A stretch of 64,000 nt of DNA from Nyssa sinensis (lineage: Eukaryota; Streptophyta; Magnoliopsida; Cornales; Nyssaceae): the NCBI GenBank assembly GCA_008638375.1, contig CM018038.1, forward strand, positions 17,000,985 to 17,064,984, read 5' to 3'. Both the position numbers and the translations under genes were made by a program. Under the pieces are notes generated by a model. It saw nothing but the letters and a program-made list of their open reading frames with translations, had not been told where the DNA came from and made no database searches. Shown here one piece after another: positions 11,801 to 22,936 of the stretch; position 1 is the stretch's first letter; every line of letters starts with the position of its first letter.

Positions 11801-14800
11801 AGATATAGCTGGTACAATAGACATGATGAATACGTGTCGTGGACTCACAAATCTATGTCAAGCAAAAGTTCTATTATATGTGCATTATCATTTATTTGAC
11901 CGCAGTGATGGATTCAATAGAACCAGCTCACTAAAAAAGGCAAACAGACACCGCAAATGAAGCTAGTGAAACCACATATATAATCTACGCAAAGAGCTGT
12001 AAAGAAATAGCTTGGAAGTAGATGATGGTCAAATGAAAAATAACTTAAGATTTAAAGTCTAGAATCAATTAAAAACATTGCTAGATTACAAAGTTAATAA
12101 ATAAAAATGGCATAAATAAACAAAGAAAAAAGAATATAGATGTAGAAAATGAATTTGATGAGTAATATAGATGTAGAAAAATCATTCACATGGTATCTAA
12201 GACACTTAACTTTTATAAAGTTTATGATCTTTGACTGAATATTAAAGGTAAGAAAGGATAGGAAACATAGCAGGTGGATCATTACCGGTCTTCTTACTGG
12301 TCTTGGATGTACCCTGCGCCCTTGGCTTGGCTTCTATAGGATATGTATTTTGACATGCTACCGTTGGTACTCGTACTGTCACCATCATGTAACAATCTGT
12401 GGTCTCTACTGGTTATGCTTAAGGAACTGTAACTTAGTCAACTGGTTCTTCGTTCTTCAACTGGATAAAGGACTTGCTTTGGTAATGCTAATGGTACTAA
12501 TGGATCTACTACTGGTTCTTTGACTGGATCAACGTATGGATATGCTTCTTGCTCTGCTCCAGCAACCCTAGCTTATGGTTTAGGTCCTACAAGTGGGTAT
12601 GTAACAAAGGAAAGCCCCTAATACTATGCCATTTGATTGATTCAAGTTCTCCTCGAGGCCAAGGACGGGGTTGAATCGTTATTCCAGGATTTACTACTGG
12701 TTCTCTGACTGGATCAATTGTAACTTAGTCAATTGGTTCTTTGTTCTTCAACTGGATAAAGGACTTGCTATGGTAAAGCTAATGGTACTAACGAATCTAC
12801 TAGTGGTTCTTTGACTGGATCAACGTATGGATATGCTTATTGCTCTGCTATAGCAACCCTAGCTTATGATTTAGGTCCTACAATTGGGTATGTAACACAG
12901 GACAGGCCCTAATACAGTGCCATTTGATTGATTCAAGTTCCTTGTTGCTCACCACTCCTTGAGGCCAAGGACAGGGTTGAACCATCATTTCAGGACTTGT
13001 AGTCTGATTCAGTTCCATTATGTTACCTAGCCAAACCTGCCACCTCTTGTGCCAAAGTAAACATCATTCTACGATGAATAAGTAATAATTCATTTACTTA
13101 ATATTTTTTCTTTTTGAAAAAAACCTTGTATAGTATTAGAATAGAAAAATACACATTATACATATATAAATAAAAATTATTAATAATATTAATTTTAAAA
13201 TCATAAAAAGGGAGATTAAGAGCTTCTTATAACTTATATTAGATATAAATAATTTCTAAGGGAAAAAATTATAACTTATGTATGCATGTCCTACTTTTCT
13301 ACTGAGAATTGTATATGAGATAATTTTCTCATTAATATTTTTTTTTAAAGAAACTCAATAACTAATAATTCTATTAATTGATAACTTTTGGATCTCCTAA
13401 GATTATTTATTATTAGGGAGTCAACTGTACCAAAAACAAGCAGGTTTTGTGTTAGAATCAATTCCATACAATTTAGAATTTCAAATTATGGAATATAGGA
13501 GCTCCTGCAGATCTATCTAAACTATCATTTTCCTCCAGTTTTACCTTTCTGGTCACTCGTTGCTTTCCCATCTCCACCCATTGATTCTTCATGGCCTGCG
13601 AGCGACCTATCCTGAAAACGGAAGGGTTGAGTTTTCTCTGCATTTGCAACAGTCAATTTCATCAACACATCATCAGACAAATTAACAGACACTGATAAAT
13701 AAATCCTCTAGGAGCATAAATCATAATTCAAGTGGAAAACATAGTACCAATTTTAAGAAGCCCAGTCTTTACACCAGACTCTTAGGTTGGGTTTGGTTAC
13801 TTCGAATTGGAAGTGGACGCCCTAATTCTAATAAACCAGATTGGTTGCCCTATATTTCAATGCATTTAAAATTGAACAGAGATACAAAACATCATTCTGG
13901 TGTTTTCAAAAGATTGGCCTTTTTAAACTTAATTTTCTAAAAATAGTTTTCATAAACAATCAACCAAAACAAATTTTTGATATGTTATCTGTGTGTGTGT
14001 GTGTGTGTGTGTAACTCTGAGAACAGAAAACTGTTTTCATAAATTCTGCCAAATAGGCTCTTAAATCCCAAAGAGTTGGAATTCCAGATCAAAGTATCAA
14101 ACCAACCTCTGCTCAACTTAATACAGCTTCACAATATCCTGGTGATTGAAATTAGGTAAGAAAATGCAACTACAAGGTAGTGCATGAACTTGCCTGGAAA
14201 ATCATGTTAATACATGCATCAGACAATTTCTGAACCACCTATAAATCTAGATCTAAAGGATGCAAACCTGCAACTCTTCTGGAGGGATACCCTCTGTTGG
14301 TATAGCCAAGAAAAATTGCACTTCTGGGGAACCTGTAGCAGCATATGCTCTCCCTTCATCAGTAAGTACCCATCTCTCCCTCTTAATGTCCTGCATAATT
14401 TTCATATACCAAATGTAATCTACAATTATTTCTATTCTTGAGTGTAAAACCATAAGTTGATCCAAGATAAGAAATGATTTTCCAAAAAACTTTTGTGCCA
14501 CGAAATGAAGTGCATGATAAAATATTAGCCAACATTCTTATGTCTTTCATAAAACTTACCTCCAACTAGAACTCATAATCCTGTTATTGATGATTCTCTT
14601 AGAAGGTATAATTATTAACCATTTTGAACTTATTTTCACATTTATCCCAATGAAGATGAATCTAAAGGGAAGTTGGGTGATAAACCATTATCAGCTTGGA
14701 GACTTCTTTACTACTACAACTGCTTTTTCATTTTCCATTTTCGTTTGGTTTTCTTGTTGCTATTTTTATATCCTGCATTTTGCAGCACATTTCTACTGGT

Positions 14801-17091
14801 TTGGTTTCAACAGCCTATTAATGACCAAGAAAAGAACTGTCTGTGAGAAGAACTAAAAGGTATTGGGAGTAAGTGGGCAGCCCACGGTGTATTGGACGGG
14901 GCTTTAACGTAGTTAAATCTCAGGATGCGAAAAAGGGAATACCAAATAATAAACAGGCCTATGATGGACTTCAAAGACTTTATCAATCAAATGGAGCTTT
15001 TTGATTTGCCTTTGGAAGGTGGTAGATTTACTTAGACCTGAGGTAGAGATATTATGGCTGTCTAAACTGGAGTTTTTTTCAGTCTAAACTGGATAAGATT
15101 CATGATATCCACTTCTTGGGAGGAGCACTTTTGAATGTCTTGATCAGTCTAAATGGGATAGATTCTTGATATCCACTTCCTGGGAGGAGCACTTTCGAAT
15201 GTCTCAAGCTTAGTTTCCTCATCCAGTTTATGATCATATCCCTATTATGTTGGATTGAGGGGTTATAAATAGGGGAAAAGGCTGTTTTGGTTTGAAAATA
15301 TGTGAGTGAGGAAGCCAAGGTTCAAAGATTTAGTGGAGGACTGGTGGCAAGGATATCAAGTTTCAGGAACTCTGGGATTTGTCATGGCCAAGAAGTTGAA
15401 AATCGTTGAAGGAGGACCTAAGGAATGGAACAAGGAAGAGTTTGGGAATGTGCAAGTTAGGAAGGCAGCACTAATGGAAGATATTAATGAGTTAGACATG
15501 AAGGAGCAGCTTGCGCCATTGACGGAGGGAGAGGGAACTTGTAGAGATGCACTAAAAGAAGAATTGGTATGGCTGGTACCTGGCGGAGACAGAAATACAA
15601 TATTTTTCCATTCCATGGCAAATGCTCATCGGAGAGTTAACAATATTAGCTCCATAGTTATAGAGGGGAGAAGACTAACCCAGGAGGAGGAGGTAAAGCA
15701 AGGAATTGCCAATTTCTACAAGAAGCTATACTCATAAACTTATCAAAGAAGATCTCTATTGGATAGTTTAGGGAGAGGATAGACAGATCTTGGAAAGACT
15801 GTTCTCAGAGAAGAGAACGAGGTAGTCGATGCTTCGAAATCTTCATTGTTCTTCTGCAAGGGAAGTGTGAATCTTGTGTTTGCACTTCTTGGGTGTGATT
15901 GGGCCATGCCACTCTCAATGTTTGATATTTTGAATGGATAGCATGAAGTTAGTAGGAGGAAGAGTTGGAAGATATGTGAGAGGGATGGTGCCATCTTGCT
16001 TCATTTGATGCATTTTGAAGGAAATAAACCGTCGCATCTTCGAAGAAGAGTTGATGGATATTTGTAAATTAAAGATAGTTCTTTTGATATATAGAGTCAT
16101 ACCCTCGTATGTTAATACTTTTGTAGATTTTTTGAACTTGAAACTTATTTGTGTCTTCAATGTAAATGGGTTCGCCCCCTTGGGGGTTTTAATACAATAC
16201 TCTTACTTAAAATAAAATAAAAAAGATGAGAGGGTGTACACTCTGACTTTAGTATTCAATCCAGTCCATTCCACATTTCTAATTTGAATTGTTCACTTTT
16301 CTTTGTTGATACATGAGACATACACACAAGCACACATCATGGTAATTAACATTCCAAAATTCAGATTCCTACAAGACACTAATCAATTTGATTTAAAATT
16401 TGAGTGGAGTAGAATTCGCAGTGAATTTTAAAAATTTGGTCAAAAACTTTAACCTGTAAACATTTGTTGAAACTAGATTTTATTTAGCTGTATATATCGC
16501 AAATTGGACAATGTCAGTTCCAGTTATTAATATATTTTCCTGTGAATATAAGAAATGAAAGCCACCACATGCAGTCCAGTGTATATATTTAGACAAGATA
16601 AGAATTATCCTTTTCTATATGTTCCACGGCTGCCCCCTCTAGCGAATTTTCATATATTCAGTATATATCAACAACAACAAAATATATACAATTCTCTCCT
16701 CTTTTTTTTTTCTTTTTTTCTGGTGCAGTATTAGATTTCCATAATTCCCACAACTAAGAGTGAAAAAATTCTCACCCAGTAAGTCGAATACAAAGTTCCA
16801 TCATATAAACAAACTTAAAAACATCTGATTGCATTACCGAACATAAAGAAATACGTGTACAAATACATATAATGTAGTATACGATCTACAGAAATATATA
16901 TACATGAGTAAAGATTGTGACTTTTAAGGACAGGGAACGGAAACCTGAGAATCGACGAATCCGAAACCATGAAGGCTCTTGATGACGTTCACGAGTTCAT
17001 CGTGATTGATTCCACACTCGGCAGCAAACTGACCCGAGTCTGGAATTCCCTCGTTCTTCTCCAGGAATCCCAGGACTGCTTTCTCCGCCAT
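2897..17091 (-). CDS. FARSA: Phenylalanine--tRNA ligase alpha subunit, cytosolic (18 exons, 488 aa)
   Basis: Catalytic alpha subunit of the cytosolic (alphabeta)2 class II enzyme that charges tRNA-Phe with phenylalanine. Exons on the - strand: 17091-16945, 14390-14268, 13637-13545, 11742-11686, 10655-10600, 10444-10352, 8515-8425, 7700-7663, 7134-7096, 5684-5608, 5518-5434, 5354-5258, 4759-4663, 3926-3855, 3596-3530, 3394-3269, 3108-3054, 2950-2897. All phases agree and the 1467 nt total encodes 488 aa; the Arabidopsis homologue is about 485 aa. Start [20 protein letters not shown]; end ICRLGIE-stop. Residues 1 to about 190 are the N-terminal winged-helix modules ([33 protein letters not shown]). 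The catalytic core includes [20 protein letters not shown] (about 247-266), RTHTTAVS, motif 2 [19 protein letters not shown] (from about 347) and motif 3 WGLSLERPTM (about 447-456). All introns are GT-AG except the one after exon 7, which starts GC. No stops or frameshifts, so it looks functional. Confidence 0.96.
5880..6390 (+). mobile_element. LINE (L1-type) remnant in a tRNA-ligase intron
   Basis: Decayed + strand coding traces match the C-terminal part of plant L1-type LINE ORF2 around the reverse-transcriptase zinc-binding domain: MWRPVVES, a VSMPY-like block, FIRFDV, then KFEV-x-PYCKVL. Many stops and frameshifts. It lies antisense to the host gene, in the intron between exons 10 and 9. 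Confidence 0.5.
7349..7364. repeat. 16-base G run in a tRNA-ligase intron
   Basis: Uninterrupted G run on + (C run on the transcribed sense strand) in the intron between exons 9 and 8. Confidence 0.9.
8417..8424 (-). promoter_or_regulatory. Non-canonical GC splice donor
   Basis: Exon 7 must end CTCAAG at 8425 so that LLK joins VRQQ of exon 8 in frame, and the next intron bases are GCAAGG. GC-AG introns are a known minor U2-type class, usually with a strong AG|GCAAG consensus as seen here. No nearby GT keeps the frame. Confidence 0.85.
9643..9951. repeat. Tandem duplication, about 147 bp unit, in an intron
   Basis: Units 9643-9789 and 9805-9951 share ATGAAAGGCTGGCAAGCC through CTATTCGAACTGAATTACTC with only a few differences, separated by 15 bp. 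No ORF. It lies in the intron between exons 7 and 6. Confidence 0.9.
10195..10210. repeat. 16-base G run in a tRNA-ligase intron
   Basis: Uninterrupted G run on +, about 140 bp downstream, in the transcribed direction, of nothing coding; it sits near the 3' side (low-coordinate end) of the intron between exons 7 and 6 on the genomic + axis. Confidence 0.9.
12428..13003. repeat. Tandem duplication, 291 bp unit, in an intron
   Basis: Unit 1 (12428-12718) and unit 2 (12719-13003) both begin TGTAACTTAGTCAAYTGGTT and share ACTGGATCAACGTATGG, GGTCCTACAA and TTGATTGATTCAAGTT blocks in order, then a GAGGCCAAGGACRGGGTTGAA block. Short internal repeats (TGGTTCTTTGACTGGATCAA) recur within each unit. 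It is GC-richer than the flanking intron. No long ORF and origin not recognised. Intron between exons 4 and 3. Confidence 0.85.
13991..14012. repeat. (GT)11 microsatellite
   Basis: Perfect dinucleotide run in the intron between exons 3 and 2 of the tRNA-ligase gene; candidate polymorphic marker. Confidence 0.95.
14870..16228 (+). mobile_element. LINE (L1-type) remnant with reverse transcriptase core deleted
   Basis: Sits antisense to the host gene in intron 1 of the tRNA-ligase gene. In order on + it shows endonuclease traces ([21 protein letters not shown] near 14960-15030 in broken frames), then an open 143-codon stretch 15306-15737 with the pre-RT region ([43 protein letters not shown]). 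A jump follows to C-terminal zinc-binding traces ([19 protein letters not shown] near 16015-16080) and a LINE-like 3' end (CCCCCTTGGGGGTTTTAATAC) with an A-rich tail at 16206-16228. The palm domain with YxDD is absent, so about 2 kb was lost and the copy is dead. Confidence 0.75.
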
Positions 17092-17208
17092 CTTTCAAAT
17101 CTCTCTGTGCTTTCCTCCAACGCTGCTGTGAAGAGAATACAGAAAGCTTCACAACAAAAGTCAGGGCAGGGCAGGGCAGGGCAGGGTAGGGTGGGGATGG
17201 GCTATTAT
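17092..17208 (-). promoter_or_regulatory. Tract upstream of the tRNA-ligase start, with G-rich repeat
   Basis: The gene's 5' UTR and proximal promoter should lie here. No TATA box seen. At 17164-17201 the + strand carries GGGCA repeated four times, then GGGTAGGGTGGGGATGGG: eight G runs of three or more, a strong G-quadruplex candidate on the template side, with a C-rich pyrimidine tract on the coding strand. The distance to the ATG is about 75-110 bp. Confidence 0.6.
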
Positions 17209-18566
17209 TAGGCCTGGCAAAACGGGCGGGTTGGGCAGGTTTGAGCAGATTGTAAAAGGGTCAGGTCATAAACGGGTTAAACCCATATTTGATCTCAATT
17301 GATCGGATTGAATACGGGCCGGGTCAACCCAAATTTGACCCACTACCCAACTTTTTTTAAAAAAATAAAACACTACTTAAAATTGTCACATCTCAATCAA
17401 GTAATATGACTAACAAAATTCATCATGTTTCTCTATTAAAACTTTTGTTAATACACATTAAATAAAAAATTATTTCTCTATTAGTAAATCTAATTAGGCG
17501 AAATTTATGGTGATTGCTTTCACGGGTTCATTTTCTTTTCTAGCATGAATTAAATTGTTAAACTAATAACAACTTAAATAGTTATTTTAATAAATAACAT
17601 TATCTAGGGACTTAAACAAAACTTGCAAGAGGATATAAATCTATGTAATTATCTCTGAACATTCATAACTTGATTAGAACTACAAAATTTCATAACTTCG
17701 CTCATTCGAAATTATCTAATGAAGGCTTGCCACTTCAAGGTTTGAAAGAATAATGCAAGTGACAATATTAAGATATTAACATCCAAAAAAGACCAAATGA
17801 AAGTCATTCACTGATATCTCATAAAAGAACTTTCAATCACTGTCAATACATAAATTTCTTTTGTTTCTACCATAAAATTCTTTGGGATAAATAACTTGGA
17901 CTTTTATTAGAAACAAAAGAAAAAAAAAATTGTATCTACTAATGGAGCATTTCCATGTATATACTGTTATTTATATATATATATATATAATTAATTTTTT
18001 TTATGTATTTAAGTAGTGATAAGAAATTTTTTTTTTCATGATAATTAATATAGACTAATAAGATGAATTCATATTTTTGTACATGTATATCTTTGATGTG
18101 GTTTGTAGATGCCAATTATTGTTTATGAAAAAAAAAATGGTATTTAAAGCTCCTAGCAAAAACCAATTCAACTTATTTTGAATCACAAGATTTTGGTTTG
18201 TGTTTTGTTTATATATATGATGATGTTAAATTACATTCTGTAAATATTAATTTTGTTTTATAATATATTGTATATGTTTTAGTATTTTGTTCTTTCCCAA
18301 ATGGAGATATAAATATAAATATATATATATATATATTCTTATATATAAGTGGAAATATATGTATACATAAATATATTCTTATACTATTTTATTATTTTTT
18401 TCATTCTTAACTTGTCAAACACCCATATTTAACCCGTATTGACCCGCTAAATTGACGGGTTTCTTATTATCCAACTCGTTCATAACCCGCTAACTAAATG
18501 GGCGGGTTAGGACAGGATGATAGTGGGCGGCGGGTTGACGAGTTTAGATAATATTTATCACCTCTA
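17209..18566. mobile_element. hAT-like non-autonomous element (putative)
   Basis: Both ends carry the GGCGGGTT / AACCCGCC-rich subterminal sequence typical of plant hAT derivatives. The left end reads TAGGCCTGGCAAAACGGGC and the right end, reverse-complemented, TAGAGGTGATAAATATT. Subterminal blocks (ACCCATATTTGA / AACCCATATTTAACCCG; GGTCAACCC / TTGACCCG) are repeated on both sides. The interior is AT-rich without transposase. No convincing 8 bp target duplication was found, so the limits are approximate. Confidence 0.45.
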
Positions 18567-18687
18567 ATTTTTAATGTACCAATGGTCTAAAGTATTTGCA
18601 GCATAGTTAACCAATTTTCTTAATATATGATTCAAGAAGTCTCTATAGATCAGAAGTTTGTTTGAAAGAATTGAGAAAAAGTAAAAA

Positions 18688-18718
<31 letters not shown>

Positions 18719-20479
18719 AAATAGAGGAAATGAAGTTTCACCTGATTTAAATGCTTTTGTTTGGATAATATGAGAGAACAAAAGTGTATATAAAGTACTT
18801 CGATGACAATACCATTTTTTATTTTTATTTTTAATGTACTTCTAACATTTTTTTTTAATTTTTAATGTACTTCTAACTGATTTTAGTTCATCATCTTATA
18901 ATTAATAACTTTTAATAATTAATAAATTTTTAAAAAACTAACTAAATTCCATGATAGATAATTAATAATTCTATTATTTAATAATTAATACATTTAAAAA
19001 AAACTTTATAATATTAATTATTAAAAAATAAAATAATTATATATATTTTTACATATATCCTCTTTTTGACATGTCAATTATATCAATTAATTTTACACAA
19101 TTAAAGTCAAAAGTATTGTAGATGAAAAAAATTATAATATTAAAAAACACACTTGAAATAGATATTAAAAAAATTTTATATCACAAGTTGAGTATTAAAT
19201 GTATTTTATATAATAAAATTTTATTTTTATACTAAAAATTATTTACATGTAAAATATAATTATTATTATTATTAATAATAATTAATAAAAGTACAATAAA
19301 ACTTAGTAATTAATAAAATTTTAATCTCCCATTTTTATTAATTATAAAAAATCTTAATAATCTCTCATTTCTATTAATTATAAGAAAGTTTACTATATTT
19401 AAAGTTAAAAAAAAAAAAAAAACTTTTTTCCCCAGTTTAAATAAGTTTGAAGAAGACATGTGGAGAAACTAATCCCCATGAAAGTTTGAAGAAGCAGACA
19501 TGAGAGGAGAAAATAATCCCCTCTTCATGTTTGAATTAACGAGATGTGAGTAGAGGAGAAGAGGAGATAGTGTAAACATCACCTCTTGTGAGGAGATATG
19601 AAAAAAAAAAATTAAAAGAACGAATTTTATATTAATTTACTACTATATTTTTTAGAAATATTAAAGAATTTTTTATTTTATTTTTGCTTCTACAATTTTA
19701 AAAATATTATTGATATTATAAAAAAAAAATTTAAAAAATTATCCCCTTCATCTACTTTCTAATTTGTAAAACACATAAAATAAATTCCCCTCGTTCCCCT
19801 TTCCTTCCTACTCTTTTCATCCAAATGGGCACAGCTCATATCTTTTCCATTCTTGATTTTCCAAGGGTAGGAAGGGAACCCGTCATAACCCCCCCTAGAT
19901 CCACAACAAGAATAATGATAGAAAGACCAAGTCTGAAACAAAAAAATGAGGAACATCAACATATATAATTAGTCTGCAAATCCAGTTATCAAGAATCTAA
20001 TATATCACTTACTGTAAAAAAGTAATACTTCTATCAAACACTTTGAAGGGCCTTATAACTCAAAAAATAACCAAACTCAAAACATTCCAAATGCAGCCAT
20101 CAATTCAAGAATCAAATATTTCATACTGTAAAAATGTATCTATTTCTATCAAACACTTAAAGAAGAAAGTTTGTGGGGGCATGAGAAATACATAAAACAA
20201 AATTAGACTGCAATAACAAAAAAATTAACCAAACGCAAAACTTCCCCCACAACTACAGAAGTTTCCTTATTTAAGTAAAGCTCAAGCATGTTAACTAGAA
20301 GACATTCCTCAATCTAGAGGCTTTTTCACTTCTTCTATTTACACAAACAAATCCACTTTTAACTTTTCTTTTTAATAAAAAAACAAAACAAATTTAGGCC
20401 AAGAGCAAGAGAGATAAGAAACAGCCCGGGAAAAACACCAATACACAACACAGATCAAACATTTATAACAGACTATTAC
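18567..20479. other. AT-rich non-coding region
   Basis: No exon supported. It contains a (GA)12 run at 18695-18718, long A/T tracts between 18820 and 19750, and a somewhat GC-richer patch at 19775-19905 whose longest frame has no family resemblance. Confidence 0.5.
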
Positions 20480-20537
20480 CCCAAGCAGCTCTTTAACAGG
20501 AAGGGGCAACTCCCAAGGGCCATGTAAATGCTGACGT
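20480..20537 (-). other. Candidate internal exon of an unrecognised gene
   Basis: A 58 bp block preceded by a good acceptor (TTTTTAAATCTAG) and followed by a donor (GGG|GTAATAG). One frame reads RQHLHGPWELPLPVKELLG, of coding-like composition. It could belong to the - strand transcription unit that seems to start at 26.3 kb. Family not recognised; chance occurrence is quite possible. Confidence 0.25.
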
Positions 20538-20627
20538 CTAGATTTAAAAAATGGAAGAAAAGTTTTTGACAAGTCCTTTTTTATTTCTTCCCCCATACAT
20601 GGTGAATTGTAAGAGTTGCACAAAATG

Positions 20628-20751
20628 GTCACTATTCTAGGCAGGACCAACTCTAGCCACTGCATGTAGTAACACTGCCTAAAATTATAGTCACTATTCT
20701 AGGCAGGATCTACTCTAGCCACTGCATGTAGTAACACTGCCTAAAATTATA
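20628..20751. repeat. Perfect-register 62 bp tandem duplication
   Basis: Units 20628-20689 and 20690-20751 both begin GTCACTATTCTAGGCAGGA and end CTAAAATTATA; only a few bases differ, so it is recent. No ORF. Confidence 0.95.
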
Positions 20752-20989
20752 GGGAAAATTTACATGTAGAAACATTTTTCATGCAAATTGATATGGGAGA
20801 TTCAAATTCGACTAAAAAGAAAGAATCAAGCACCAAGATACAATATGACTTGTAGATCAGCAACCAACCTTGCACATCACTAACAAATATAACACGAGGA
20901 AAAAAAATTCAAATTGTGCAAGAACTATTGTTAAAAGGCAGATAACTTCGCCATTTGTGCCACTTAAGTTGGACCATGTGCCAACAAGA

Positions 20990-21430
20990 GAAGCAAAATC
21001 ATCTCAATAACTGTTACCAACCATGACCAACATTGCTTGCTTTTATTTTTTATTTTTTTCATCTTTTTAAGGATAAAAAATTTATTTAAGAAGGGAGAGT
21101 AAATCAATCCTGACCTAAAAAAATTAATCAGCCCAAGAATGGGCAAAAAAGAGGATGGAAAGCAAGGATCCATAATGCAACACCCTAACTTTCCTTCAAA
21201 CAACAGCCTTGTGCTAATGCAAGTATAAAATGATAAAGGAGCACCCTTATTTTCTGTCCTACTCAAACCAAATATGCAAAGGGAAAAACAGTAACATTTC
21301 CTTTCCCTTTCCATCCCTAGTACTGTATTGTTCATTCTAATTTTCCATCCCTCCAAAGGAGCATTAAGCTCATGACCAATTTTTGATAACCAATTGGCCA
21401 CCTTATTTGCCTCTCTATAGACCAGATCTA
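20990..21430 (-). mobile_element. LINE 3' end with RNase H C-terminus
   Basis: Reading on -, the frame contains YREANKVANWLSKIGHELN (about 21355-21415), matching the RNase H-like tail (xEANxxADxLAxxG) of plant LINE ORF2. It is followed by a non-coding 3' part and an A-rich tail (T-rich on + at about 21036-21070). Severely 5'-truncated, as usual for LINE insertions. Confidence 0.6.
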
Positions 21431-21921
21431 CTCCATAATCATTAAAGCTTTATAAACTTTTAGAGAAATTGCTATTCCACAGCTAAAAGACAGCTCTCAT
21501 AATCCCCTCACTCACATGAGCAAACTCCACCAATGTGAGTGAGAGGACTCTGAAAGCAACACAAAAGGCCACAAAAATAGTCATTTTAATTTTTTTCAGT
21601 TTACATTCTTGAATTGTTAGCCAATGTCCCCATGGTACTACTTGGTATTTTACACCCTTCAATAACAGTGTATTTATACCTTCTCGAAGCCCCTTAAGTC
21701 GTGCTTTGGTTAACGATGTTTCTTCATATAAACTTTATGTAGACAAAGCGACAGCTAGCAAATATGTCAATAAAATTTGGCCTAACCGATAGGGAAGTTC
21801 AATACTCAAACAAATTCGACACTGAAATGGTCCTTGGTCATTTTAATAGAAACATCATTATGATTTTTTTCTCCACCTTACCTGGTACTGTTCAAATTCC
21901 CACGTAAATTCATTCTTCTAT

Positions 21922-22114
21922 GGTCATGTTTGGTACGATGGAATGAGCATTCCATGAATGTCTATTCTAATTTTTTCCTTTCTTATTCTTGTTTGGTATG
22001 ATTGGGAATGCCTATTCCATGAAATGAGTATTCCATTAAAAATCATTCCAAACATTCATTTGACCCAATTGAGTAATCCCTATTTCATTCCATTCTTATA
22101 TACCAAACATGGCC
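21922..22114. mobile_element. MITE (Tourist/Harbinger-like), 193 bp
   Basis: Terminal inverted repeats GGTCATGTTTGGTA and TACCAAACATGGCC, extended by GGAATGA / TCATTCC subterminal repeats. Flanked on both sides by TAT (21919-21921 and 22115-22117), a possible 3 bp target duplication. Non-coding and foldback-prone. Confidence 0.75.
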
Positions 22115-22118
22115 TATG

Positions 22119-22805
22119 AGCCTTCAAAAATGCTTGATCCTTGGAAATACTTCCAAAGATAAAAACAAATTAAGTAAATCTGCATGCACATGAATATCAT
22201 CCCTAAAAACTTCTAACGGTTCAAGTGGCTAACTTTTGGGAAAACTTGCATAACAGGTGCAACCACAATATTGGCTAAAAACACACTCAGTACCCAAACT
22301 ATATATTAATGATCAATCACCGATGCCCATAAAACTTTTTCAACATTTCATCAATTGAGTGATAATTTTGAGGACTTGGCTACTTGATAACAAACTTCAA
22401 TCCTTGAACACTAAGCAGCAGGATTTCTCAATGGAAAAAGAAGATAAGGCATCAAATTATACGTACATTGGATTGTGATGCACGCATGATGCACATGATC
22501 ACAACTCATGTAGAGAGAGAATGTGGCAGTAAAGAGAGCAGAGGGAGAAACAGTGACATGGGTGGAGGAAGAAAGGAACATGGTGAGAGATGTGCGAGAA
22601 GGTAATTTCTCTTACCAACTCATATATAAAATTACAAAATCTATCTTTAACTATCCTTTGCTATATATTTTTTTAGTTTATATTGGTAGGAACTATTTAG
22701 ATATTAAAAAAATTAAAAATCAAAGAAGACCAAATCCAGTCCTATTTAGATATAATCTATTATTAAATAGAAAGGCAGCTACCCTCCTACTTTAGAAAAA
22801 TTATT
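22119..22805. other. Non-coding stretch
   Basis: Nothing supported. A purine-rich patch (AGAGAGAGAATG, GGAGGAAGAAAGG) occurs at 22511-22590. Confidence 0.4.
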
Positions 22806-22936
22806 CATTAGTTCTAGTACAATGCACCCGGGCCAACAAATGCTTGACACATAAGTGAAATTGTTAGTTAGAACTACATATTTGACTAATGTGTCAAGCA
22901 TTCATTGGCCCAGGTATAATGCACCAAGAACCAATG
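22806..22936. repeat. Foldback element, 131 bp, about 51 bp arms
   Basis: Arms 22806-22856 and 22884-22936 are inverted copies around CATTAGTTCT...AATGCACCCGGGCCAA...AATGCTTGACACAT with scattered mismatches; the loop is about 27 bp. MITE-like and also a plausible small-RNA precursor if transcribed. No ORF. Confidence 0.75.

Noticed and set aside
14253..14501. Longer reading of tRNA-ligase exon 2 starting [10 protein letters not shown]
   Set aside because: The first half is intron read-through; homology and the acceptor at 14391 place the exon start at DIKRERW.
20964..21401. 145-codon - strand frame as a gene
   Set aside because: Starts within a LINE RNase H tail and runs into the LINE 3' region and A-rich tail; not a host gene.
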